A DNA stretch of 64,000 bases from assembly GCA_041846495.1 (NCBI GenBank), contig JBGZEX010000076.1, positions 12,939 through 76,938 on the forward strand, in the 5' to 3' direction. Below the pieces are notes generated by a model, which made no database searches, was not told the DNA's origin, and was given only the letters and a program-made list of their open reading frames with translations. The translations under genes and the position numbers were made by a program. Numbering within the stretch: the first letter of the stretch is position 1; each line of letters begins with the position of its first letter. Positions 35,661-43,764 of this stretch are shown one piece after another. Source of the stretch: JBGZEX01 sp041846495. GTDB lineage: Bacteria; Bacteroidota; Bacteroidia; Bacteroidales; Marinifilaceae.

Positions 35661-38600
35661 TTATTTTAATAATTTCAGCCTTACGGCATCGGCTATAATA
35701 TATTTGGAATGCGATAAGTCGCTCAAAGATACAACCGCCTTCCCTTTATGCAAATAATAAGTATCCATGTATATCCATCCGTTTTCCGCCTGGCGGAGAT
35801 CCAAGGAGAAAGATTCGGTGTTCCCTTCGTTTTCTATACGGTAATACTGCTCCTCCTTGGAATTTTTACGCTGCCTTCTGCCGTAATAGAAATTCGGCAT
35901 TTTGGGATTCCATACATAAACGGCATATCGACCGTCTTCGGGAATTTCCGTACTCCATTTTACGGAGTTTTTCCCGTTTCCGCTCCTTTTGTAATAAGCC
36001 GAAGCGATTTCTCCGTAACATTCCGGGCCGATGCATAATGTCCATAAGGAAGGGGGATTCCATATATTTAAATATCCGTATTTTTCCCGGTTCTTATTTT
36101 TCAACAGTTTGCGGATATATGTCTGTTTGTCGTTCGAGGACAGAACGCTGCAATGGGGACTTTCATTATCGATTATGATATCTCCGTAGGCCGTTTCGAA
36201 TTCTTCGGCGGAAATTTTAAATACTCCTGAAGTCGTATCGGCGGTTTCCGCTTCTATGTGTTCGAATTTAAATGTTTTTTTGTTGGGGATATTCCGGCAT
36301 ATATTCCGGTCTACCTCCAACTCCCGGGGTATTTCGTCTTCCAACAATACGATTTCCACGGCGTCTCCGGCCGGGATATGGTAGTAATAATAGCGGGCGT
36401 CTTCCGTCCGGTTCCTACTCCTTCTGCGATGTCTTCCCGAACGTCCGCCCGGTACTGCGGAAACGAGTTTCAGGCTCAATATACCGTCTCCTTCGTTCGA
36501 GGAATTGTAAACTTTCAGACTCAGGCGGTATTTGGTATATTCGTCCACAGTCGTTTTTTGAACTACGGGTTCTTGGATATCGAATACGGCCGGAGAATTT
36601 TCGTATATCCATTTCCGTACGTATTTTCGAAGGTCGACTCCGCATTCGATTTCTACTTCTTTTGCGAATTCTTCGAAACCGGTGGTTTTAAAGTTTCGGG
36701 TTTCGAAAAAATTCCGGATGAATCGCTTGAAATCTTCCTTTTCGATTCGACTGTATATATAGTGGAGGAGGGAAGTGCTTTTCAGACGGATGATTTCTTG
36801 GAGTACCTCGTTATCTATGTTTTTATCTTTTACGGCCTCCCGTAGACTTTTGTCTTTGAGGTATAGGAGGGCTTTTTCCTTTCTGTCGAGACCTTGCCTC
36901 CACCAGGGAGGTCGGGCTTCGTCTTGTTTTGGGGATAAAGCTTCCGAAATGACGATATCCATAAAGGGAAAACTGTCCGAAGCAATGAAATGATTCATCC
37001 CGAAAATCTGGGAATTTTGGTCGTATATGTTGAAAGAAGTTTCTTTGGAAGAGGAAATTTTAAAAAATATATTTTCGTTTTTTTCAAACAATATCCGGTT
37101 GAGTATGCGTTTTAATATTTTATATTCCATTTCTTGATTTGAGACTTCCTGCATTTGTTCCATTTTCTCCATCCGGATTATTCCGGGCATATCGAAATGG
37201 GGAATAGTCGCTCCTTTTTCGGGGAGCAGTGCCAATTCCGGAGCGGCAAAAGAAGTATGGTTTTTCCAAGGTCTGTAATACCCGTAGAAATGTACGGGAA
37301 CTTCCACGATGGAAAATCTTTTGAAAGGATAGGAGATGCCGATATTTCCCTCCGTTTCTTTCCGTATCTCTTTTATCAGGGCGGGTAGGGTATCCCTGTT
37401 TTTTTCCAGACCTTCGATAAGCGGATTTTTCCCTTTCAGAGAGAAAAAAGCGTATTCCGTATTCCCCGTTTTCAATCGTCTTTCGGTATAGGGACCGGCA
37501 ATCAGATTGATTCCCTCCAAAGGATTTTCGTTTTCGAATACGGTATATCCTTCTTCTTCCCGTTTTTTTCCCTGAGAGATGACGGTTTGGGCTTTATGGG
37601 TTTTTACTTTCAATTTAAATAAGGTGAATTCCCTTACCGTCTCATATACCGATATGGGATTTTCCGGAGCTTGGGCCCGGGGGTACCAGAGGGCCTCCGG
37701 GCAGAGGAGGGTGAAATCTCCCGTATATGCGTAACGTTCTCCCAAAATAAGCGGCTCTTTGAGTTTTTTGGGACGGAAAAACTCCGAAGAATCGATATCC
37801 GTGTACAAGACGGCTTCTTCGATTTTTCCGGAATAGCTTATACGGATGTCGCAACTATCCCAAGCTGCAAGCCCGTATTCGATTACGACGGCCTGATTCT
37901 CCCGTTTGTAGAGGGTTTCCTCTCCGTTTATCCGGATTTCTTCAATCTTCAATCCCGGATTTAAAAATAAAAGGATTGCGGAAATATTTTTGTCCGAAGA
38001 GTTGGAGATTTTCAATGCGGATACCGTTTTTATTTCTTTCGGGCCGATGTTTATCTCCATTTCGTTTTCTCTGATATCGACCGTGGGGTGTCCGTCGAAT
38101 TTTTTATAGGTGGCGATATAGGCTTTCCGTTTTTCCGCCGTCGATTGAAATTGACGGAGATAGAGGAAGGCGCATATCCCGGCGATAAGCAGAAAAGAAA
38201 GACCGCAGGCCGTATTGAGTCTTTTGCGAATATGAGAATTGGGGATACGTTTGAACATGGCGGTAGTCAGGAAGATAAAGCCTATGCCTGAAAACAGGAT
38301 CAGGGATTGTTTCCATACGAAGGGGAGCGGATGAGCCATGGTTTTTGTGGCGTCCGAAAATACGGCAGCCGTCTGTATGCAGGTAATATCGGCTATTCCG
38401 TATGAAACTTCGTTCAAATAGCTGAGGTCGATAATGACGAATGCGATGACGGCAATCATCGATAAAGAGGGATTCCCGAATACGGAAGCCAGGAAATAGG
38501 AAATTCCGATGACGAAAACGAAAGCCGGAAGGGATACCGTTAGAGGATAGTATAGATAGAAAAAGAAATTGAAAGGACCGTCTGCGGCTAAAATATTGAT

Positions 38601-38999
38601 AAGAGCGATACATCCGAGAAAGAGAAATTCCACTTTGAGGAATAGTTTCAGGCTTCCCAGACATTTTCCCGATATATAATCCGCATTGCTCATAGCGTGT
38701 ACGAATATGACTTCTGCCGTATCCGTTTTTTTATCCCGTTTCAGAAAATTCCCGCTCAGTACGGGCAATATAAGGCAGAGGCTTACGGTATACATCATCG
38801 TAGCGTTGAAAGGGAAAAATGAAGACAGGGCGGAATGCGGCCAAGCCAAATGCCAGAAAGAGAATATATGGGTATGTTGAAATAAAATGATGAGGGTGAT
38901 GACGAATACCGAAAGTCCGGAGAATATCCTGAACATCCACGACCGGGACAGGATTCGGGCTTCGTAATCGGCAACGATACGTATGTTTCGGATGTTCAT
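35661..38999 (-). CDS. ABC-2 permease fused to degenerate M1-peptidase-like and golvesin-like domains
   Basis: A 1112-residue protein. Residues 1 to about 290 contain some seven hydrophobic segments of an ABC-2 permease (FSGLSVFVITLIILF, LPVLSGNFLKRDKKTDTAEV with the coupling motif). The next roughly 600 residues resemble the N-terminal beta-domain and helical tail of M1 aminopeptidases (EALWYPRAQAPENPISVYE; FKRFIRNFFETRNFKTTGF, then FEEFAKE), but no HExxH zinc motif is present, so proteolysis is unlikely. The last 140 or so residues (NGWIYMDTYYLHKGKAVVSL to IIADAVRLKLL) match golvesin/xanthan-lyase-type C-terminal beta-domains. The start overlaps the ABC ATPase gene by 4 nt. Confidence 0.82.
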   Translation of the reverse strand: MNIRNIRIVADYEARILSRSWMFRIFSGLSVFVITLIILFQHTHIFSFWHLAWPHSALSSFFPFNATMMYTVSLCLILPVLSGNFLKRDKKTDTAEVIFVHAMSNADYISGKCLGSLKLFLKVEFLFLGCIALINILAADGPFNFFFYLYYPLTVSLPAFVFVIGISYFLASVFGNPSLSMIAVIAFVIIDLSYLNEVSYGIADITCIQTAAVFSDATKTMAHPLPFVWKQSLILFSGIGFIFLTTAMFKRIPNSHIRKRLNTACGLSFLLIAGICAFLYLRQFQSTAEKRKAYIATYKKFDGHPTVDIRENEMEINIGPKEIKTVSALKISNSSDKNISAILLFLNPGLKIEEIRINGEETLYKRENQAVVIEYGLAAWDSCDIRISYSGKIEEAVLYTDIDSSEFFRPKKLKEPLILGERYAYTGDFTLLCPEALWYPRAQAPENPISVYETVREFTLFKLKVKTHKAQTVISQGKKREEEGYTVFENENPLEGINLIAGPYTERRLKTGNTEYAFFSLKGKNPLIEGLEKNRDTLPALIKEIRKETEGNIGISYPFKRFSIVEVPVHFYGYYRPWKNHTSFAAPELALLPEKGATIPHFDMPGIIRMEKMEQMQEVSNQEMEYKILKRILNRILFEKNENIFFKISSSKETSFNIYDQNSQIFGMNHFIASDSFPFMDIVISEALSPKQDEARPPWWRQGLDRKEKALLYLKDKSLREAVKDKNIDNEVLQEIIRLKSTSLLHYIYSRIEKEDFKRFIRNFFETRNFKTTGFEEFAKEVEIECGVDLRKYVRKWIYENSPAVFDIQEPVVQKTTVDEYTKYRLSLKVYNSSNEGDGILSLKLVSAVPGGRSGRHRRRSRNRTEDARYYYYHIPAGDAVEIVLLEDEIPRELEVDRNICRNIPNKKTFKFEHIEAETADTTSGVFKISAEEFETAYGDIIIDNESPHCSVLSSNDKQTYIRKLLKNKNREKYGYLNIWNPPSLWTLCIGPECYGEIASAYYKRSGNGKNSVKWSTEIPEDGRYAVYVWNPKMPNFYYGRRQRKNSKEEQYYRIENEGNTESFSLDLRQAENGWIYMDTYYLHKGKAVVSLSDLSHSKYIIADAVRLKLLK

Positions 39000-39925
39000 G
39001 GCAGGTTTTCGAATTTAGGGTTAAATTCCGGATAAACGGCTGTTTTATCGCCTATCATATAATCCATGAAATACACGTAGGCATGCTCGATATTCGGAGA
39101 TGCCGTCCGCCATTCACCGCCTTGGGGAGCCTCGGCCACAATCTCGATTTCCCATCCCTTCTCTACGGGGATCGTCGATATAATCGGATAAATCTCCTTT
39201 ATTTTTTCGAGTTCCATATCGTCTACCGTCTTTTTCCATACCTTACCCTCGGCATGTCTTATCATCTCCGTAGGTGTCCCGCGGAAACGGATACTTCCCT
39301 TATGGAGAAGGGCCAAATCCTTGCAACTGCTGGAGATGTCGCCCACGATATGGGTGGATAATAATATGATGACGTCTTTATTGCCGATTTCCGATAGGAT
39401 GTTCCGGAAACGGATTCTTTCCTCGGGGTCGAGACCGGTAGTAGGTTCGTCGACGATCACGATTTTAGGCTCGGCTATAATGGCTTGAGCAATACCCAAC
39501 CTGCGTTTCATTCCTCCGGAAAGATGATTGGCCCACCGATCTCTGAATTCGTATAACCCTACCTTGCGGAGCATATTGTCTACGGCTTCTCTCCGTTCCC
39601 GTTTCCCGTATATGCCGGATATTCCGGCCATATAATCCAAATACTCCCATGTCCTGAGTTTTTCGAAAAACCTGAAATCCTGAGGGAGGTATCCTATAAG
39701 AGAGCGTATGGATTTACGGTGGATGCGAATGTCGTAATCGTCGAAATATACCGTGCCGGATGTGGGAGAAAGCAAAAGGGTCAATATACGCATAAGCGTA
39801 GTCTTTCCGGCTCCGTTCGGACCTAAGAGTCCGAATATCCCCGGTTCTATTTTAAGATTCAGATTATCCAAAGCCTTATTCTCCTTTCCGAATCTTTGGC
39901 TTAATCCCTCTATCCTGATATGCAT
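38996..39925 (-). CDS. ABC transporter ATP-binding protein of the hybrid operon
   Basis: A 309-residue ATPase with Walker A (GLLGPNGAGKTTLMR), Q-loop (YLPQDFRF), signature LSGGMKRRLGIA, Walker B (IVIVDEPTTGLDP), H-loop (LSTHIVGDI) and a C-terminal extension. It is visibly paralogous to the ABC domain fused to the RND gene: both share SIRSLIGYLPQ/LQGLIGYLPQ, ERIRFRN and the SSCK/SSCN block before an aliphatic strand. Its start leads the seven-gene operon and it overlaps the giant permease gene, its obvious partner. Confidence 0.93.
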   Translation of the reverse strand: MHIRIEGLSQRFGKENKALDNLNLKIEPGIFGLLGPNGAGKTTLMRILTLLLSPTSGTVYFDDYDIRIHRKSIRSLIGYLPQDFRFFEKLRTWEYLDYMAGISGIYGKRERREAVDNMLRKVGLYEFRDRWANHLSGGMKRRLGIAQAIIAEPKIVIVDEPTTGLDPEERIRFRNILSEIGNKDVIILLSTHIVGDISSSCKDLALLHKGSIRFRGTPTEMIRHAEGKVWKKTVDDMELEKIKEIYPIISTIPVEKGWEIEIVAEAPQGGEWRTASPNIEHAYVYFMDYMIGDKTAVYPEFNPKFENLP

Positions 39926-39957
39926 CCTTAGATGATATTTTTAGCTTTAATATTTCA

Positions 39958-39989
39958 CGAAAATACGGGAATAATTGAAATTTCAGCAA
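39958..39989 (-). promoter_or_regulatory. Candidate promoter of the hybrid RND-ABC operon
   Basis: On the minus strand, TATTTTCG (39965-39958) differs by one base from TAnnTTTG and has TTG (39989-39987) 21 nt upstream. The ATG of the first gene is at 39925, giving a leader of roughly 25 nt. Confidence 0.35.
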
Positions 39990-40089
39990 TAATTATGCCC
40001 TTATTTTCCCTTCATATTATGTTTTTTTCTGATTCTTTGCCGGAAAAAATGCGAATTGCCGGAAACGATTCGTTCGGGAATCGGAGGAT

Positions 40090-40806
40090 TCAATCCGTAA
40101 ATACCTGGCGTAATATATCGATGCTTTTACTGGCGTATAGCTTAGTATTGAAATGCCTGTCTATATAAAGCAGGAGGATGTCAAGGAGGACGGAACGGGC
40201 TTTTCCGTTGAGTTTCAACTTCTCCGTATAATCGAGTCCGCCCGTGCACAGGGAATGGATTATTTTTGCGGAATTGGGCCCGGATACGTTCCGGGCGTTT
40301 TTCCCGGGCGGCTGAAAACTTCCGTCGGTAATACAAAATTCATAATCGGGTTTATAGGTGGAGGTATCGATACCTATGCCGATAAGACGGAGGAGGTTGT
40401 ATAAAAAGAAGAGGTTGAAATTGGAGGCCGTATGGGGATTCTCTTCCATGTGGATTACGGAAGTTTTAATGTATTCGTAAAGGGTTTCGTCGGCTTCCTC
40501 GCGGGAGAGAAGGCTTTCGAGGATTTCCACCCATAAGAGCAGGATATTCATACGACCTATATCCGTATAAACGGAAAACAGGGGATGGGTATGGCTTATT
40601 CGGATAAGGGAGTGAAGTTCTCCTCTTTTATTGCGGAAAAATTCGATTTCCGTAATTCCCATGGGCAGGAAGTTTTTTTTCTTTTTGTAGTGGGAGTCGT
40701 TTGTTATAAACGACATATACCCTTCCTCTTGCGAAAAACAGCGTACGATTGTCCGGGTATCGGTATAGGGCAAGGATTTTAATATGACGGCATTAGTTTT
40801 TTCCAT
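40090..40806 (-). CDS. recO: DNA repair protein RecO
   Basis: A 238-residue recombination mediator that loads RecA at gaps together with RecR. The N-terminal OB-fold begins TNAVILKSLPYTDTRTIVRC; the helical region (FNLFFLYNLLRLIGIGID) and the C-terminal part follow. The zinc cysteines of some RecO proteins are absent, as is common in Bacteroidota. The gene overlaps the upstream rdgB by 14 nt. Confidence 0.92.
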   Translation of the reverse strand: MEKTNAVILKSLPYTDTRTIVRCFSQEEGYMSFITNDSHYKKKKNFLPMGITEIEFFRNKRGELHSLIRISHTHPLFSVYTDIGRMNILLLWVEILESLLSREEADETLYEYIKTSVIHMEENPHTASNFNLFFLYNLLRLIGIGIDTSTYKPDYEFCITDGSFQPPGKNARNVSGPNSAKIIHSLCTGGLDYTEKLKLNGKARSVLLDILLLYIDRHFNTKLYASKSIDILRQVFTD

Positions 40807-41389
40807 TTATCGTTTTTTTGCCTTCCCAATAATCCGTAAGTTTTTTCAGAGCCCTTGCCCGATGGCTGATTCGATTTTTTTCATTCATGGACATTTCCGC
40901 AAAACTCGTATCGAAGCCTTCGGGTACGAAGATCGGGTCGTATCCGAAACCTCTGTCCCCGCGTTTCTCCCGTATGATACGACCTTCTACGATACCTTCG
41001 AACAAATATTCTTTTTCACCTTCCATAAGAGCGATGACGGTGCGGAAACGGGCTCTCCGATCTTCCGTTTCCTCCATTTCTTTCAAGAGTTTCCGTATAT
41101 TCGCTTCGGAGTCGTGTCCCGGGCCTGCATAGCGGGCGGAATATACGCCGGGTTTGCCGCCGAGAGCGACGACTTCAAGCCCGGTGTCGTCTGCAAAACA
41201 GTCGTACCCGTATTTCTCTTTTATATACCTTGCTTTTTGTCGGGCATTGCCTTCGAGTGTCGGCTCATTTTCCGGAATATCCTCCCGGAAACCGATATCT
41301 TTCAGGGATAATATTTCAATTTCCTTCCCGAGAATATTCCGTATTTCTTGAATTTTGTGTGTGTTGTTTGTTGCAAAAACAATTTTCAT
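40793..41389 (-). CDS. rdgB: Non-canonical purine NTP pyrophosphatase (RdgB/HAM1)
   Basis: A 198-residue house-cleaning enzyme that hydrolyses dITP, XTP and related nucleotides to the monophosphate. Motifs: FATNNTHKIQEI at the N-terminus, CFADDTGLEVVAL with the catalytic acidic pair, GFGYDPIFVPEG and ISHRARAL. The 3' end overlaps recO, pairing nucleotide sanitation with repair. Confidence 0.97.
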   Translation of the reverse strand: MKIVFATNNTHKIQEIRNILGKEIEILSLKDIGFREDIPENEPTLEGNARQKARYIKEKYGYDCFADDTGLEVVALGGKPGVYSARYAGPGHDSEANIRKLLKEMEETEDRRARFRTVIALMEGEKEYLFEGIVEGRIIREKRGDRGFGYDPIFVPEGFDTSFAEMSMNEKNRISHRARALKKLTDYWEGKKTINGKN

Positions 41390-41477
41390 ATCCTGTCGAT
41401 TATATATGCGAATTTAGATAAAATTTCGTATTTATCCCGGGAAAAAACGAATTCACTTGAAAGATTTTATAAAATTT

Positions 41478-41508
41478 ACCCGTATCGGTTTTGTCGTCCG
41501 ATACGGGT
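41478..41508 (-). terminator. Terminator of the SusCD2-peptidase operon
   Basis: An 11-bp perfect stem, ACCCGTATCGG (41478-41488) and CCGATACGGGT (41498-41508), has a 9-nt loop. On the minus strand it is followed by AAATTTTAT. It lies 28 nt beyond the stop of the DUF4302 gene. Confidence 0.65.
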
Positions 41509-41535
41509 TTCCCGTGTTCCGAGGGGGGTATTTAT

Positions 41536-42852
41536 CTATTTAATTTCAATACGAGCGAAGGCTACCCACAGGCTTGTATCCCCGGGTTTCATCAGGAATA
41601 GGGTATTTCCTTCCCTGTGCAGGAATACGCCGTCGGGGTGGAAGAGGAATCGATGATAGAGGTCGTATCCGGGCGTAGTTTCCATAATTTTTTCCCATAG
41701 TTGTCCGTTGACGAAGGGTTGTTCCCGGTAGGGTTCGAATCGTATGATATCCGCTCTTTCTCCCGTTTTGATTTCGGGGTCGAAAATGGCCATAGACCAG
41801 TGTGTTCCGAATATTTCCTTTCTCGTATACAGAGCGAAAGCGGAATATCCGGGATATATCTGAATGCTAAGTTCGGGATCCCCCGCCGTGATTCCGATGG
41901 GGAATACGAAACGGTTTGCGAAATTCCGACTAGCGGCATTCATCATAAAGAAGCCCTTATTCGCCGTTTTTAGGAACCACACCACGTTCTCTTTGTTTTC
42001 GACGCATGGCATATCGGCATATCCGAGAGCGATCTCTTCTGCGTTTTTCGCTCTGAATGCATTGTTTTCCCATACGAATTCCGCTATGCTTTTTCCGTCG
42101 ATATCGAGTGCCGGCTCGATTGTGAACCCCTTTACGGAGGGTCGTATTCCGGAAACGGATTCCCTTATTCCTCCGGCAGGTTTCCGCATTCTGAACCTCA
42201 TGCGTACGGTATTGTTCAAGAAATCCTCTCCCGTAAGGAGGAAATCGTTTTCGGGCATTCCCTCTATATCGATATCCGCTACGGCATTCTCTCCCTTATT
42301 CAGGGTTCTGAACATTTTCTCCCTGAAAGCGTAGTAAACGGCGAGATTACCCATATACGGGGTTCTGTTCCCGGGAGCGGAGGGGGGTCGAACGAGGAGG
42401 GTTTCTTTTCCCGACTTTCTTCCTTCGAAGAAGATGGAGTCGTTGTTTTTTCTCCGAAACACGAATTCGAAATCCCCTCCGTAACCCTTTCCGTACGGAG
42501 GATATGCCGGATCGGCCAACCTGTGGATGAGGGCGTATGTCGAAAATGCGAGCACCGCCCCCTGTCCGGTATTCACTTCATAGCGGCTTAGCGTCTTATC
42601 TGGGGCATAGTCGGACAGCATCTCGACCTCTCCGTTTTTCCGGAACTTCATCCATATTTTGAACTTCTTTCCGCCGGGCGTAGCATAAGGCATAAACCAT
42701 CCGCCTTCTTCTCCGCACAGCATTTCCCGGAGGTTCTCCGCAGCGATCTCCGCCCTTTCTCCCGCCGGACGGTCGAAGACGTCGCCGACCTCCCTCGAAC
42801 ACGCTGTAGCAAAGAGCATACATATAATCGTAAACCTAATTCTGCAATTCAT
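41536..42852 (-). CDS. DUF4302 domain-containing lipoprotein
   Basis: A 438-residue surface or periplasmic lipoprotein (ICMLFATACSREVGD lipobox). After the lipid anchor the pattern ENLREMLCGEEGGWFMPYAT is the DUF4302 signature: an all-beta domain that regularly accompanies SusC/SusD pairs with a zinc metallopeptidase. The C-terminal 150 residues are beta-rich and of unknown function. The gene overlaps the metallopeptidase gene by 17 nt and is the last of the unit. Confidence 0.8.
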   Translation of the reverse strand: MNCRIRFTIICMLFATACSREVGDVFDRPAGERAEIAAENLREMLCGEEGGWFMPYATPGGKKFKIWMKFRKNGEVEMLSDYAPDKTLSRYEVNTGQGAVLAFSTYALIHRLADPAYPPYGKGYGGDFEFVFRRKNNDSIFFEGRKSGKETLLVRPPSAPGNRTPYMGNLAVYYAFREKMFRTLNKGENAVADIDIEGMPENDFLLTGEDFLNNTVRMRFRMRKPAGGIRESVSGIRPSVKGFTIEPALDIDGKSIAEFVWENNAFRAKNAEEIALGYADMPCVENKENVVWFLKTANKGFFMMNAASRNFANRFVFPIGITAGDPELSIQIYPGYSAFALYTRKEIFGTHWSMAIFDPEIKTGERADIIRFEPYREQPFVNGQLWEKIMETTPGYDLYHRFLFHPDGVFLHREGNTLFLMKPGDTSLWVAFARIEIK

Positions 42853-43708
42853 CGTAAACTTTTTTTAATGTTTTCTCCATTTCTTTTCTGAAATGCTCCA
42901 AATCGATTTCCCAATTCTGTAGCATATATGTGCGAACCGCCTCCAATTTTCTCTCTATCGCATCCCGTCCCCGGGGCTCGGCAATCGAGCGCATCCACTC
43001 CTCCCATTCTTCCCGGGGGGTCGTAATATATACCGATAGCATTTCGACGAAGTCCTCTTCTACGGCTGCCCTTGCATAGGAAGTAATGAATCCCATCTCC
43101 CTGGCGCCGTTATCCCCTCCGGGGGTATTGTACCATTGTGCGGTATATCCACCCGCCGATATTTTCTGATAGTCCGGCGAGAACATCTTGGTTTGGTGCA
43201 TGATGTGCGAGAACTCGTGGTGCATGACGTGTACGAACCTCCGAATCATGGCCGCCTCCCTGAAGTAGTTTATCCCGTATAATACGATTTTTCTCCCTCC
43301 TTCGGCCGTTCCCTCGGTAATGGTATTCCCCTGATTGTAGCTGTGGCTTCCCACGAAGAGGAATTGTTTCGGGGCGAGGCGATTGAAGAAATCCTTCCCG
43401 GCCTCTTTTACATAAGCGTCGATAAATACGCGTTTGAGTATTTTTGCAAATGGTATGACATCCTCGGTTTTCGGAGGAACGAGGTTTTTCCCCATATCGT
43501 TTTCCCCGTCTACCCATTTGTATAGGATTTCGATATTGTAGGGACGGGTTATATGTTCTTGAATCCATTTGTCGGTTTCCTCCACGGGTTCGTAATCCAG
43601 GTCGAACTCCTCCCTGTTGTCGCGCAGGGCCTCTTCCCCGCAAGCGGCCAAAGCGCATGCCATAGCCGCAATGCCGACCGTTTTTCGTGCGTATCGAATG
43701 ATTCTCAT
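42836..43708 (-). CDS. Putative zinc-binding metallopeptidase lipoprotein (Peptidase_Mx1 type)
   Basis: A 290-residue lipoprotein (ACALAACGEE). The zinc motif HEFSH is in FVHVMHHEFSHIMHQ, at about residues 170-176, so activity is plausible. The family is an accessory of SusCD loci and may trim peptides at the cell surface before import (inference). It lies 56 nt after SusD2. Confidence 0.85.
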   Translation of the reverse strand: MRIIRYARKTVGIAAMACALAACGEEALRDNREEFDLDYEPVEETDKWIQEHITRPYNIEILYKWVDGENDMGKNLVPPKTEDVIPFAKILKRVFIDAYVKEAGKDFFNRLAPKQFLFVGSHSYNQGNTITEGTAEGGRKIVLYGINYFREAAMIRRFVHVMHHEFSHIMHQTKMFSPDYQKISAGGYTAQWYNTPGGDNGAREMGFITSYARAAVEEDFVEMLSVYITTPREEWEEWMRSIAEPRGRDAIERKLEAVRTYMLQNWEIDLEHFRKEMEKTLKKVYDELQN

Positions 43709-43764
43709 GTTTTTTTAGTTTAAAATTTCAAAACCGCCGTTTCTTTCACTTTCATTCCGGGATT

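Noticed and set aside
42836..42852. Possible frameshift fusing the metallopeptidase and DUF4302 genes
   Set aside because: Each protein has its own intact lipobox, so the 17-nt overlap is ordinary translational coupling.
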